Assembly: GCA_012520915.1 (NCBI GenBank)
Contig: JAAYNJ010000010.1
Span: 62,001 to 126,000, forward strand
Direction of reading: 5' to 3'
Source: Oscillospiraceae bacterium
GTDB taxonomy: Bacteria > Bacillota > Clostridia > Oscillospirales > Ruminococcaceae
DNA length: 64,000 bases
Below the pieces are notes generated by a model. The model saw nothing but the letters and a program-made list of their open reading frames with translations. It did no database searches and had not been told where the DNA came from. Below are positions 37,790-46,217 of the stretch, piece after piece. The first letter of the stretch is position 1; each line of letters opens with the position of its first letter. Both the position numbers and the translations under genes were made by a program.

Positions 37790-38899
37790 TTGGCTGACAC
37801 TATTTCGGTAGTGGTTTTACACTACCTGCAGAATAAAACTTGGAAAGATACGTTGCGGTCAATACTTTCTCAGGATTATCCGTCTGTTGAATTGGTTTTC
37901 ATGGATGATTGTTCTCCCGGATTCGATATTAATGAAGTGGGAGATTTTATCAGAAATAATTCAAAAGGAAATCTTGTAGGTTTTGAACTCTACCGTCAGC
38001 CGGAAAATGTCGGGACGGTAGAAAATTTTCGTCAGGCTCATGACTTTTGCACGGGGAAATATCTCACCCATATTGCGGCTGACGATGCCTATATCTCAAA
38101 CTCTGTGCTATCCTCATATGTCGAGTGCCTTTCAAAAAAACAGGAAGATGTTTTAGGGGTTTATGGCCAAAGTTACTTATGCAACAGAGATCTTGTTAGA
38201 TTAGGAGACACATATTTTGAGCAGGAAAATGCAATGAAGCTCAACACAAGTGATTCAAAAGAGCAGTTTTTTGAGTTGTCTTTGAGGTGTTGCATTCCAA
38301 TGGGGGCAACTGCGTTTATTCGTGAAGAGTACATCCATCATGAGGTTTCAAACAATTATCGGTTGGTTGAAGATTGGCCGTTTTTTATTAATGCCACCCG
38401 AAAAGGAAAAAGATTTTTTTACGGAGAATTTGATGCTCTTTTATACCGTGACGGAGGAATATCAAGAAATATTTCGACTTCCCCAACGCTAATACAGTGT
38501 TTTAGTGATACGCTAAATCTTTACGAGAATGATGTTTTTCCATACATTTCCGTTCACTCCATTTGCAGGCAGATGCGGATATATTATGAATACAATCAAT
38601 ATCGTATCGTTGCCTCCAATCATGCCGGAGAGTTGTCTTCTAAGAGCAGAATCATGCTTTTAAGAAGGCATCCGAAGTTAATGTTGTCTTTGTTGTTTGA
38701 GCGAATCAAATCTGCAAAACTAATATCATTATTTATACTTACTTGGTTAGTGGGAACTATTGTCCTGATTTCATTGAAGACCGCTTTTCTGTCACAAATA
38801 TGTTTTACTGCCGCAACATTCTGTTGTTATTCATTGGTCGGTTTTGTGAGATCAATTGGAAAGATTTTCACCTTTCTTACCTCTAAAAGGAAATCATAA
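37790..38899 (+). CDS. Family 2 glycosyltransferase with C-terminal membrane helices (first of three)
   Basis: 369 residues starting at a TTG with GGAGG seven bases upstream. GT-A domain of family GT2: SVVVLHYLQNKTW at the N terminus, SQDYPSVELVFMDDCS near 28-43, ENVGTVENF near 75 and AADDAY near 98. Two hydrophobic helices at about 312-360 should hold it at the membrane. It transfers a sugar from a nucleotide-sugar donor to a growing glycan; donor and acceptor cannot be read. First gene of the surface-glycan island, similar in design to the genes at 41378 and 42601. Confidence 0.88.
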   Translation: MADTISVVVLHYLQNKTWKDTLRSILSQDYPSVELVFMDDCSPGFDINEVGDFIRNNSKGNLVGFELYRQPENVGTVENFRQAHDFCTGKYLTHIAADDAYISNSVLSSYVECLSKKQEDVLGVYGQSYLCNRDLVRLGDTYFEQENAMKLNTSDSKEQFFELSLRCCIPMGATAFIREEYIHHEVSNNYRLVEDWPFFINATRKGKRFFYGEFDALLYRDGGISRNISTSPTLIQCFSDTLNLYENDVFPYISVHSICRQMRIYYEYNQYRIVASNHAGELSSKSRIMLLRRHPKLMLSLLFERIKSAKLISLFILTWLVGTIVLISLKTAFLSQICFTAATFCCYSLVGFVRSIGKIFTFLTSKRKS

Positions 38900-38909
38900 G
38901 GGGGCCTTA

Positions 38910-39335
38910 ATGATAATAAATACCAGAGTGATTGAATTTAGCTGCCATTCCGATGAATACGGTTCGCTGGTTGCATTGGAGAGCAACAGAGATATACCTT
39001 TTTCAACCAAAAGAGTTTACTACATCTATGAAGTTGATGAATTAATGCGAAGAGGATTTCACTCCCATAATGACCTTGAGCAAGTAATGATTTGCGTTCA
39101 CGGAAGTGTCAAGATTCTCTTAAAGACTCCGTTTGAGGAGGAGGTCATCACGCTTAATGACCCGACGCAGGGACTCTATGTAGGGCCAATGGTGTGGCGG
39201 GAAATGTTTGACTGGCAACAGGATGCAGTTCTTTTGGTGCTTGCCAGTGAGTACTATGACGAGAATGATTATATTAGAAATTATGAAGAATATGAAATTA
39301 TGGCAAGAAAGCATTTTAGGGGAAGTGGTGTATGA
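38910..39335 (+). CDS. FdtA/QdtA-like sugar 3,4-ketoisomerase (cupin)
   Basis: 141 residues from the ATG at 38910 behind AAGGGGGCC. Small cupin of the WxcM/FdtA/QdtA family, which isomerises dTDP-4-oxo-6-deoxyglucose to the 3-oxo sugar before transamination. Visible: [22 protein letters not shown], the metal/catalytic His region [21 protein letters not shown] and [12 protein letters not shown] near 105. Direct coupling to the aminotransferase downstream (TGA/ATG overlap) supports this role. Whether the product has galacto or gluco configuration cannot be told. Confidence 0.85.
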   Translation: MIINTRVIEFSCHSDEYGSLVALESNRDIPFSTKRVYYIYEVDELMRRGFHSHNDLEQVMICVHGSVKILLKTPFEEEVITLNDPTQGLYVGPMVWREMFDWQQDAVLLVLASEYYDENDYIRNYEEYEIMARKHFRGSGV

Positions 39336-40429
39336 GAATGATGCAGGTACCGTTTGCCAAGTTTGATAAAATGCATGGTGACATCAGAGAAGAGATGATT
39401 CTAAAATTTGCGGAAGTCTATGATAAGGGTTGGTTTATTCAAGGGGAGGAATGTGAAGCTTTTGAAAAAGAGTTTGCGGAATGGAACGATGTTGCTTACT
39501 GCGTCGGTGTCGCAACCGGTCTGGATGCTCTCTCTCTTTCCCTTAAAGCGCTTGAAATCGGAATTGGCGATGAAGTTCTTGTCCCATCAAATACCTTTAT
39601 CGCAACTGCTCTTGCGGTCACGGCTGTGGGAGCTTCGGTTGTGTTGGTCGACCCTGATGAGGTGACATACAACATGAGCGGAAAGGGGCTGGAAGAAACT
39701 CTCTCGCCGAATACCAAGGCGATTATTCCCGTCCATCTTTACGGTCAGGCGGCTGAGATGGATGAGATTATGGATTTTGCAGAAAAACACAATCTATATG
39801 TGGTTGAAGATTGTGCCCAGGCTCACGGTGCACTTTATAAAGGTCGTAAAATCGGCACCTTTGGCGATGTGGGATGCTTTTCGTTCTATCCCGGCAAGAA
39901 CTTGGGGGCGCTGGGCGACGGCGGTGCGGTCACGACAGATAATAAAGAGCTGGCTGACATAATCAGGAGACTTGGGAACTATGGCAGTACAAAAAAATAC
40001 CACCATAAATACCTCGGTACAAACAGTCGGCTCGATGAAATTCAGGCGGGGCTTTTGCGCGTGAAACTACGTCATCTGCAAGAATATAACATTCAGCGCA
40101 ACGAATATGCCAAACGCTATCTGGAGGGCATTAAGAATCCCCGTATTAAGCTTCCTGCAGTCGGCGCCGACCGGACTCATGTTTGGCATATATTTGCCGT
40201 TATGTGTGAAGATAGGGAGCGTCTTAAACAGTATCTTGAGGATAGGGGTATAGGCACTGTTTGCCATTATCCGATAGCCATTGCGGATCAGGAATGTTAT
40301 GAGGGATATGGGTTGCCTCGTTTGCCGTTTGCAAAGTATATTGCTGCAAACGAACTTAGCCTTCCGATGTATGTAGGTATGACGGATGAAGATATAGAGT
40401 ATGTCATCGATGCTGTAAATAAGTTTTAG
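39332..40429 (+). CDS. DegT/DnrJ/EryC1-family sugar aminotransferase (FdtB/QdtB-like)
   Basis: 365-residue PLP enzyme that would transaminate the 3-oxo sugar made by the preceding isomerase to a 3-amino-3,6-dideoxyhexose. Family marks: [18 protein letters not shown] near 55, [20 protein letters not shown] near 85, [14 protein letters not shown] near 130, [16 protein letters not shown] near 155, and the PLP lysine in [16 protein letters not shown] near 185, followed by [21 protein letters not shown] split over residues 213-233. Start overlaps the upstream stop by four bases. Precedes a hexapeptide acetyltransferase. Confidence 0.92.
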   Translation: MRMMQVPFAKFDKMHGDIREEMILKFAEVYDKGWFIQGEECEAFEKEFAEWNDVAYCVGVATGLDALSLSLKALEIGIGDEVLVPSNTFIATALAVTAVGASVVLVDPDEVTYNMSGKGLEETLSPNTKAIIPVHLYGQAAEMDEIMDFAEKHNLYVVEDCAQAHGALYKGRKIGTFGDVGCFSFYPGKNLGALGDGGAVTTDNKELADIIRRLGNYGSTKKYHHKYLGTNSRLDEIQAGLLRVKLRHLQEYNIQRNEYAKRYLEGIKNPRIKLPAVGADRTHVWHIFAVMCEDRERLKQYLEDRGIGTVCHYPIAIADQECYEGYGLPRLPFAKYIAANELSLPMYVGMTDEDIEYVIDAVNKF

Positions 40430-40442
40430 AGAGGAAATGATT

Positions 40443-41240
40443 ATGTCTATAGCAAAGACGGCGCTTATAGGGGAAGGGGTAACAATAAGAGAAGGAGTTA
40501 TCATTGAAGATAATGTTATTATCGGCGACGGGAGCTATATAGATTATGGAGTGGTTATCAGGGAGAATGTGACTCTCGGAAAAAACAGTTTCGTTGGAGC
40601 TCAAAGCATTTTAGGAGAATTTCTTTTTGATTTCCATTCCGACAATACCAATAAAAATCATCCGCTGATTATCGGCGACAATGCCCTGCTTAGGAGCGGG
40701 ACCGTAATATATGGGGATTGTGTCATCGGCGACAATTTCAGTTGCGGACATAAAGTTACCATAAGAGAATGTACTAATATTGGCAATAATGTAAGCGTTG
40801 GAACCCTTGGAGATATTCAAGGCAGATGTGAATTAGGGAACTATACTCGCCTTCACAGTAATGTTTTTATAGGGGAACACAGCAAAATCGGCAACTTCGT
40901 ATGGATTTTTCCTCATGTTGTATTTACCAATGATCCCACACCTCCTTCGGAAACGCTTAAAGGTATTGTTGTAGATGATTTTGCCTGCATCTGTGCTCGT
41001 AGCTTGGTAATGCCCGGCGTACATATAGGAAAGGACGCTTTGATTGGTGCGTGCGCAAATGTTACCAGAGATATCGAAGCCGAAATGGTAGCAATCGGAA
41101 ATCCAGCCCGTGTTGTCAAAAATGTCAGAGAAGTTAAGGATGAAAACGGACAAACTCACTATCCATGGAGATACTATTTCGACAGGGGAATGCCCTGGCA
41201 GGGAATAGGTTATGAGAATTGGATAAAAAAAGATATGTAA
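40443..41240 (+). CDS. Left-handed beta-helix N-acetyltransferase (FdtC/QdtC-like)
   Basis: 265 residues built of hexapeptide repeats (IGEGVTIREGVIIEDNVIIGDG at the start and many later turns) forming a trimeric beta-helix, with a catalytic His likely in the GHKVTIREC segment near 100 and the acetyl-CoA-site loop NDPTPPSE near 160. It would N-acetylate the 3-amino sugar to give a dTDP-3-acetamido-3,6-dideoxyhexose. ATG at 40443 is preferred to 40437 for spacing behind AGAGAGG. rmlA and rmlB, needed for the precursor, are not in the window. Confidence 0.85.
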   Translation: MSIAKTALIGEGVTIREGVIIEDNVIIGDGSYIDYGVVIRENVTLGKNSFVGAQSILGEFLFDFHSDNTNKNHPLIIGDNALLRSGTVIYGDCVIGDNFSCGHKVTIRECTNIGNNVSVGTLGDIQGRCELGNYTRLHSNVFIGEHSKIGNFVWIFPHVVFTNDPTPPSETLKGIVVDDFACICARSLVMPGVHIGKDALIGACANVTRDIEAEMVAIGNPARVVKNVREVKDENGQTHYPWRYYFDRGMPWQGIGYENWIKKDM

Positions 41241-41377
41241 ACAACAGTATTTGCTTTTGAGAAAGCAAATGAATATTAAAGCAGTTAGAATTTTAGGGAT
41301 CAATGGGAAAGAATATTGAAGCCGTTTTGCTTCTTTGTTTATATTGTTAGCTGCTAGGAGCAGCTAGGGAGTTTTCT

Positions 41378-42604
41378 ATGAAAGAACAAAATCTACAGCC
41401 TCTGTTTACGGTTGCGGTTGTCACGTTTGAACAACGGCATTTTTTAAAAGATTGCCTGAAGTCAATTTTTGATCAATCCTATAACAATATCGAGCTGATT
41501 ATATGTGATGACAGCAGCTGCGATTTTGATGTAAAGGAAGTTGAAGAGTACATAAAAAAAGAAAAAAGCGAAAATATCAGAAATGTTGTTGTCTATAAAC
41601 AGAGTGAAAATGTCGGAACCGTAAGGAACTGTCAAACGGCGGTAGAGCTTTCGAACGGAGATTTCTTTAAGCTTCATGCAGGTGATGATATGCTGTTTGA
41701 TAATACTGTGTTGCATGAAATCGCCGAATACTTTAATAATAGTCCGAATACAAATCTTATCGCGGCAAGGTCGGTTGCATGTGAAAGAGATGGAAAGATA
41801 ACAGAAAACAAATACCCCTCTAAACTCGACTTTCACGGAGCTGCAAACGCAAAAACAGCTGAACAGCAATTTGTTTTATATGCAACGAGACCGTGGGAAG
41901 CGTATATAAGTCCACCTGCGGTATTTTGGCGCAAAGCTCTTTTCTCAAGGATAGGCGGTTTTGACCAAAGCTACAAATATTCCGAAAGCTGGCCAACATG
42001 GCTCAGACTGACGCAGAGAGGAGAAAAGCTCACATATTTGGATAGGGTTACGACAATTATTAGATACGGTGGCGCCTTTAATCCCCGACAGTTGGAAAAC
42101 TACTATGAGGTGTTGAAGCGCAACGAAGAGAGCAAACGTTTGCTTAGGGAAATATGCATGCCGCGTTTAAAGCAAATGCATTCCAAAAGTTCTCAGCTAA
42201 GGTGCTGGTATTCCATCAAAAGTATTGAAATGCGGGAAATGAAGGAAATTAGATGGTATAACATGCTTGACCGCAGCAGAATATTATGGAAGATTAAGAT
42301 GTTTCCCGCTTTCTTTTTAAAGTCTTTGTTTGAATTGAGGAAGGGCGGTTTCTCAAGACTAATTCGGAGAAAGTTAAATAAGTACGCCAGAACAATTTTC
42401 ATAGTCGCGTTTATAAAATGGATGATTCCACAGTTTACGCTGATTAAATCAACACTCTTTGTGAAAATAGCTGAAGCGGTTTCTTCTTTAATTCTTTGTA
42501 TCGCTTTGATAGCTGTAATCTTGAGATTGTTACAGTGGTGTGGAGCAAAGTTGTTTCATGTGTTAATGAATTACCGCATGGCGATAAGGAGGGGTGACGA
42601 ATGA
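41378..42604 (+). CDS. Family 2 glycosyltransferase with C-terminal membrane helices (second of three)
   Basis: 408 residues. GT2 domain: FTVAVVTFEQRHF near 11, NNIELIICDDSSCDF near 37-51, SENVGTVRNCQTA near 82 and HAGDDML near 106, with a KYSESWPTWLRLTQRGE segment near 205. A basic middle region precedes one or two hydrophobic helices at about 335-385. Between this gene and the acetyltransferase are 137 bases with two small hairpins (41249-41271, and AGCTGCT / AGCAGCT at 41349-41365 close to the AGGGAG ribosome-binding site). Acceptor and donor unknown. Shares four bases with the next gene. Confidence 0.86.
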   Translation: MKEQNLQPLFTVAVVTFEQRHFLKDCLKSIFDQSYNNIELIICDDSSCDFDVKEVEEYIKKEKSENIRNVVVYKQSENVGTVRNCQTAVELSNGDFFKLHAGDDMLFDNTVLHEIAEYFNNSPNTNLIAARSVACERDGKITENKYPSKLDFHGAANAKTAEQQFVLYATRPWEAYISPPAVFWRKALFSRIGGFDQSYKYSESWPTWLRLTQRGEKLTYLDRVTTIIRYGGAFNPRQLENYYEVLKRNEESKRLLREICMPRLKQMHSKSSQLRCWYSIKSIEMREMKEIRWYNMLDRSRILWKIKMFPAFFLKSLFELRKGGFSRLIRRKLNKYARTIFIVAFIKWMIPQFTLIKSTLFVKIAEAVSSLILCIALIAVILRLLQWCGAKLFHVLMNYRMAIRRGDE

Positions 42605-43779
42605 GTGATGAGAATGTTGTGAGCGTCGCTATTGCTTGTTATCGAAACTACGAACACCTCTTTGAAGCAATAAATTCTGTGCTTATCCAGGATTATCCAT
42701 ATATTGAATTGATAGTCAGTGACGACGGTTCCGCGGATTTTCCTAAAGAGATATTTGAAGCTTATATTTCAGAGAATAAAAGCGATAATATTGTCAATAC
42801 TGTTGTCAGGACCGAAACTAAAAATGTAGGAACGGTAAAACACTTTAATCATCTAATAGATTGTTGTTCCGGGCATTACCTCGTGTTTTTGGCAGCGGAT
42901 GATTGCCTGTATGATTCGGGGGTTATTTCTAAATATGTCGAGGGAATTCAAACTGCCGGAGAAGATGCCTTAATTGTGATGGCACAGACCGGAATGTATG
43001 ATGTGACCATGACCGATTTGGATTATTATTTTCTCCGTCCGCATGTCAGGTCTTTGCTGGAACAGAAAAAAAGTAAGGAATTGTATGAATCTCTTTTACT
43101 CTACCCGTTTCTTCCAACAACGAGCACTTTTTTTAAACGTGAATTCTTTGATGTATTGGGAAAGTTTGATGAAAACTATCTTCTTATCGAAGACGTCCCT
43201 TTGCATTTTGAGATTACAAAGCATGGGCTGCCGATTCATTATGAGAATTTTGTTGCAACGAAACATCGCCATGGCGGTATAAGCCACGGCCAGAAAAAAA
43301 CATTGAGCAAAAGCAAGGCAAATTATCTTCGAGATTGTGTAAATATATCAAAAGACAAGATGGCGGAAGCTAAACATCTGTCTCTTGAGATACCGAAATC
43401 GCTTAGAGAGAAAGCTTATATTGAGAACTGTTGGCGCGAGCATTCCCTTGCCTTTGAGATTGAGAACGCAAAGCTTTCGCATAAGATTATCGCAATACTC
43501 AAACACCCATATTATATAATTGTCAACAGATGGCTTAGAAGCAGGTCTGTTAGTTTTAATCGGCTTTTTAAATTGTTCTTTACGGTAGGTCTGGCACTTG
43601 TGATTGGTGCAAATTTGTTAGCGAGTTCATTTGATCCTGTTTTTATGCCGGTATTACTCCTATTAAACAAACTATCCATCGGAATCTGTTTACTGGCCGG
43701 GATACTATACATTGTATTCCTAATTTGTAAAATTTTTGAATCAATTTCGAACTTTGACGATACAAGACTTGACTTTTAA
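42601..43779 (+). CDS. Family 2 glycosyltransferase with C-terminal membrane helices (third of three)
   Basis: 392 residues, translationally coupled to the previous gene (ATGA). GT2 features: SVAIACYRNYEHL near 7, YIELIVSDDGSADFP near 38, TKNVGTVKHFNHL near 77 and AADDCLYDSG near 98. The C-terminal 70 residues carry two hydrophobic helices. The shared NVGTV and A(A/G)DD motifs and identical layout show that the three glycosyltransferases of this island are paralogues. Last gene of the island; it likely adds a sugar to a surface polysaccharide or glycoprotein. Confidence 0.86.
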   Translation: MSDENVVSVAIACYRNYEHLFEAINSVLIQDYPYIELIVSDDGSADFPKEIFEAYISENKSDNIVNTVVRTETKNVGTVKHFNHLIDCCSGHYLVFLAADDCLYDSGVISKYVEGIQTAGEDALIVMAQTGMYDVTMTDLDYYFLRPHVRSLLEQKKSKELYESLLLYPFLPTTSTFFKREFFDVLGKFDENYLLIEDVPLHFEITKHGLPIHYENFVATKHRHGGISHGQKKTLSKSKANYLRDCVNISKDKMAEAKHLSLEIPKSLREKAYIENCWREHSLAFEIENAKLSHKIIAILKHPYYIIVNRWLRSRSVSFNRLFKLFFTVGLALVIGANLLASSFDPVFMPVLLLLNKLSIGICLLAGILYIVFLICKIFESISNFDDTRLDF

Positions 43780-43984
43780 GATTCATGAAAGGCAATGCTT
43801 GGGGGAATAGAAAAGAATAGCAATATAAAACGAATCAAATCGTTTGATAGAGTTGAGTTGTTGTTATTTTTTTGCTTTATGAAAACATCTTTTTGTTTTA
43901 TTGGTTTTATATATTAGAATTTTCCAAGCGTTGGTAACCTCTTCATAAATAAGATATTCTTTATTATTCTTGAATGTTTTAAGC

Positions 43985-44018
43985 AAAAGCCCCTCTTGTT
44001 TAAAAAGAGGGGCTTTTT
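43985..44018. terminator. Bidirectional intrinsic terminator
   Basis: AAAAGCCCCTCTT pairs with AAGAGGGGCTTTT across a short A/T-rich loop. It serves the glycosyltransferase operon on the plus strand and tRNA-Leu on the minus strand. Confidence 0.88.
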
Positions 44019-44021
44019 AAA

Positions 44022-44107
44022 TGGTGCCGGTGGCCGGACTCGAACCGGCACGCCCGTTGGGCACATGATTTTGAGTCAAGCACGTCTGCCAATTCCATCA
44101 CACCGGC
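44022..44107 (-). tRNA. tRNA-Leu (anticodon CAA)
   Basis: Minus-strand cloverleaf with a 7-bp acceptor GCCGGTG / CACCGGC, D arm TGGAATTGGCAGA, anticodon loop CTCAAAA giving CAA, a short class II variable arm (TGCCCAACGGGCG) and T arm GCCGGTTCGAGTCCGGC. CCA is encoded at 44024-44022. The anticodon stem has one U-U mismatch. Reads UUG codons. Confidence 0.93.
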
Positions 44108-44125
44108 AAATGTAATTCCTGAAGT

Positions 44126-44154
44126 ATTATATATAAAAAGCAATTCCTTTGCAA
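44126..44154 (-). promoter_or_regulatory. Predicted promoter of tRNA-Leu
   Basis: On the minus strand TTGCAA at 44154-44149, 17-base spacer, TATAAT at 44131-44126, 19 bases before the tRNA 5' end. Confidence 0.6.
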
Positions 44155-44224
44155 TGAGTCACAATCATAAAAGGGAATATTTTCCGTTTTTTGTGCGATG
44201 TTTTGTACGATGTCCCATAACACC

Positions 44225-44253
44225 TTGACAAAAATGAGTTCCGAGACTATATT
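44225..44253 (+). promoter_or_regulatory. Near-consensus sigma-A promoter of the SigH-like gene
   Basis: Perfect TTGACA, 17-base spacer and TATATT, 52 bases before the start codon. It lies within an upstream open frame extension, supporting the shorter start at 44306. Confidence 0.8.
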
Positions 44254-44305
44254 ATTATGCGTATACACTTGGTTTAGTTGGTTGGATTTGAACTCTATTC
44301 TTTGC

Positions 44306-44821
44306 ATGGAACACAGAAATAAACTGGTGAAGGATGCTGTAGAAGCCCTTTCGCCATATATTGAAAAGAAAGCTCGAAGATTTTCCTTCGTCGGTTTAAC
44401 TCGTGAAGATATTTTTCAGGAAGGTCTTATCGGGCTTGTTTTTGCTGTGCAAGGGTATAAAAAAGAGAATGGTGCTCCGTTTAATGCATACGCAATGAGA
44501 TGTATAGATAATAATATTAATTCCGCTATACGAAACCACTTTAAAAGCGGAAACAGATGTCTGAGTGACTATTATGAACTTTCGGAGGGTGACACTCCTA
44601 TTGAACTGAAGGACACCCCTGAAGAAATATTCATTTCGCGGGAAAGAATAGATGATTTAATGAGGAAAATCAAAGACAACCTGTCCACACTTGAAAAAAA
44701 TGTACTCGCATTGCATGTAGATGGTTACAGCTATTCTGCTATATCCAAACGCATTAATATAAATAAAAAAGCCGTGGATAATGCTCTGCAAAGAGCAAGA
44801 AAAAAATTGAGAGGCAATTAA
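44306..44821 (+). CDS. SigH/Spo0H-like RNA polymerase sigma factor
   Basis: 171 residues from the ATG at 44306; an open frame extends upstream to 44198 but contains the promoter. Region 2 is REDIFQEGLIGLVFAVQGYK near 38-57 and AYAMRCIDNNINSAIRNH; region 4 is NLSTLEKNVLALHVDGYSYSAI ... NKKAVDNALQRARKKLRG at the C terminus. The PEEIFISRERIDDLMRKI linker and region 4 follow Bacillus Spo0H closely. The protein is shorter than classical SigH (about 215). In many Clostridia sigH lies next to rpmG-secE-nusG; here it is 14 kb away. Role could be stationary-phase or competence/sporulation-like control, by homology only. Confidence 0.85.
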   Translation: MEHRNKLVKDAVEALSPYIEKKARRFSFVGLTREDIFQEGLIGLVFAVQGYKKENGAPFNAYAMRCIDNNINSAIRNHFKSGNRCLSDYYELSEGDTPIELKDTPEEIFISRERIDDLMRKIKDNLSTLEKNVLALHVDGYSYSAISKRININKKAVDNALQRARKKLRGN

Positions 44822-44835
44822 TAAAAATTATATAT

Positions 44836-44903
44836 GCCCTTTGTAGCTTAATGGCAGAGCGTTTGTTTCAACAAAGGTGATGGTTCAATTCCGTCCGTGG
44901 GCA
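44836..44903 (+). pseudogene. Degenerate tRNA-like element with shortened anticodon region
   Basis: 68 bases with an intact D arm (GCTT AATGGCA GAGC) and T arm (GATGG TTCAATT CCGTC) but only 18 bases between them instead of about 22-23. The middle can fold only as TTTGT-TTCA-ACAAA, a five-pair stem with a four-base loop, so no normal seven-base anticodon loop is possible. The acceptor stem GCCCTTTG / CGTGGGC has a bulge and a T-T mismatch, and no CCA is encoded. Either a decaying tRNA gene or an unrelated tRNA mimic; it lies 15 bases after the sigma factor and 38 bases before a zinc-ribbon gene on the same strand. Confidence 0.6.
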
Positions 44904-44941
44904 AATATTATTTACCCTATAGAAAAGAGGAGAGCAAAAGC

Positions 44942-45214
44942 ATGTACGAAGACAAGACCCTAGTATGTAAAGATTGTGGAAAAGAATTTGTTTTCACAAC
45001 CGGTGAACAGGAATTCTACGCATCCCGCGGATTTGAAAATGAGCCGCAAAGGTGTAAAGAGTGCCGTGACGCGAGAAAGAGCGCAAACCGTGCCCCGAGA
45101 GAAATGTTTACTGCAGTTTGTGCGGGGTGTGGCGGAGAGGCGAAAGTGCCCTTCCAGCCGAGAGAAGATAGACCTGTATATTGTAGCGATTGTTTCGCAC
45201 AGAGAAGAGGTTAA
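44942..45214 (+). CDS. CxxC-x17-CxxC type zinc-ribbon protein
   Basis: A 90-residue protein with four CxxC pairs: CKDC near residue 9 and CKEC near 37 form a first zinc finger, CAGC near 60 and CSDC near 80 a second one with about 17 residues between. ATG at 44942 follows AAGAGGAGAGC. This small zinc-ribbon family is common in anaerobic bacteria and has no established function; nucleic-acid or ribosome association is a guess. It is followed by a good terminator and probably shares a transcript with the sigma factor and the tRNA-like element. Confidence 0.85.
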   Translation: MYEDKTLVCKDCGKEFVFTTGEQEFYASRGFENEPQRCKECRDARKSANRAPREMFTAVCAGCGGEAKVPFQPREDRPVYCSDCFAQRRG

Positions 45215-45225
45215 ATCTTGAATGA

Positions 45226-45257
45226 AAAACCTGTGTCGTAAGGCACAGGTTTTTTTC
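45226..45257 (+). terminator. Intrinsic terminator
   Basis: AAAACCTGTG / CACAGGTTTT stem with an 8-base loop and continuing T run, 12 bases after the zinc-ribbon gene. Confidence 0.9.
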
Positions 45258-45332
45258 TGTCTGTAAGGCAGTATTGAAAATAACCCTATCATAAAATATA
45301 ATTAATAAGAAAAAATAATTAGGAGAATTAAT

Positions 45333-45530
45333 ATGGTTGTTACAAAAGATACTATTATTGGAGACGTCCTTGATTTTAACATCGAAACTGCAAAATTTTT
45401 CTTTGATTTGGGGATGCACTGCCTGGGTTGTCCTGCATCGCGCGGGGAGTCGATAGGTGAAGCGGCTGAAGTGCACGGACAGGATGCGGATGAGCTCGTA
45501 AAGAAAATAAATGAATTTCTTGCAGGATAA
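45333..45530 (+). CDS. DUF1858 domain protein
   Basis: 65-residue small protein matching the DUF1858 family (disulfide-type domain also found at the N terminus of ScdA-like proteins): VTKDTIIGDVLDFN, then the redox cysteines in LGMHCLGCPASRGESIGEAAEVHG. The CxxC pair suggests redox or metal binding; a precise function is unknown. Ribosome-binding site TAGGAG. Its 3' end overlaps the trmK start by 20 bases, so it heads that operon. Confidence 0.85.
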   Translation: MVVTKDTIIGDVLDFNIETAKFFFDLGMHCLGCPASRGESIGEAAEVHGQDADELVKKINEFLAG

Positions 45531-46215
45531 GTCGAAGATTTCACTTTCAAAAAGACTGAAGTTTACTGCCGCCGCTGTCCGTGATGGGAGCAGGGCGGCA
45601 GATGTTGGTTGTGACCATGGATATTTGTCTGCCCATTTAATTTTGAGCGGTAAATGTCCTTTGATATATGCGACGGATATCAGTGAAAAATCATTAAAAA
45701 AAGCAAAACGCCTTTTTGTAGAAAAGGGTATAGAAGAAAAAGTGGTAGCCTGTCTTGCTGACGGATTAGATGGTATTTCTCCCGATTCGGTAGATGACGT
45801 GGTTATAGCCGGCTTGGGAGGGGACAGTATTTTTGGAATAGTGTCACGACACAGCTGGTTAAAAGATTCGGATAAACATCTTGTGCTGGTGCCGTCGTCA
45901 CGTCATGCAAAACTCAGAAGATATCTCTACAAAGAAGGTTTTGCCATTTTGAGCGAGACGGCTGTCTGGGATAAAAGGAGAGCCTATACCGTTATGTCGG
46001 CAAAATATGAAGGTAATGAAAAGATTACTACAACCATATTTGAAGAATTCGGAAAAATTTTGAGCTCTGACGGAGATAACAAAGAGTATATAACTGTCGT
46101 TAAGAGAAGATATGATAGAGTATTGAGAGAAATAGGAAAAGCGGACAAAATTGATGTTAACATAGTGAAAAGAGCAAGAGAAATTTTGACATATATTGAA
46201 AACTTGGAGGTTTGA
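45511..46215 (+). CDS. trmK: tRNA (adenine(22)-N1)-methyltransferase
   Basis: SAM-dependent enzyme that methylates A22 in the tRNA D-loop. 234 residues, class I Rossmann methyltransferase: RAADVGCDHGYLSAHLI near 27 binds SAM, YATDISEKSLKKAK near 50 is the acidic strand, ACLADGLDGI near 80, and VVIAGLGGDSI near 98 is the motif IV region. It overlaps the DUF1858 gene; an in-frame TTG at 45520 is an alternative start. The coupled downstream Nif3-like gene is the usual neighbour in Firmicutes. Confidence 0.92.
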   Translation: MNFLQDKSKISLSKRLKFTAAAVRDGSRAADVGCDHGYLSAHLILSGKCPLIYATDISEKSLKKAKRLFVEKGIEEKVVACLADGLDGISPDSVDDVVIAGLGGDSIFGIVSRHSWLKDSDKHLVLVPSSRHAKLRRYLYKEGFAILSETAVWDKRRAYTVMSAKYEGNEKITTTIFEEFGKILSSDGDNKEYITVVKRRYDRVLREIGKADKIDVNIVKRAREILTYIENLEV

Positions 46216-46217
46216 AT

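Noticed and set aside
41249-41365. Two small hairpins between the acetyltransferase and second glycosyltransferase considered as a terminator
   Set aside because: Neither has a T run; the genes are probably one transcript, with perhaps a minor effect on ribosome binding.
43829-43847. Small inverted repeat AAACGA / TCGTTT behind the glycosyltransferases
   Set aside because: Six pairs without a T tract; the real terminator is at 43985-44018.
44838-44903. Functional tRNA reading with UCA anticodon (selenocysteine or suppressor type)
   Set aside because: The TTTCAAC loop would need stems that do not pair, and the molecule is four to five bases too short; it also lacks the long arms of tRNA-Sec.
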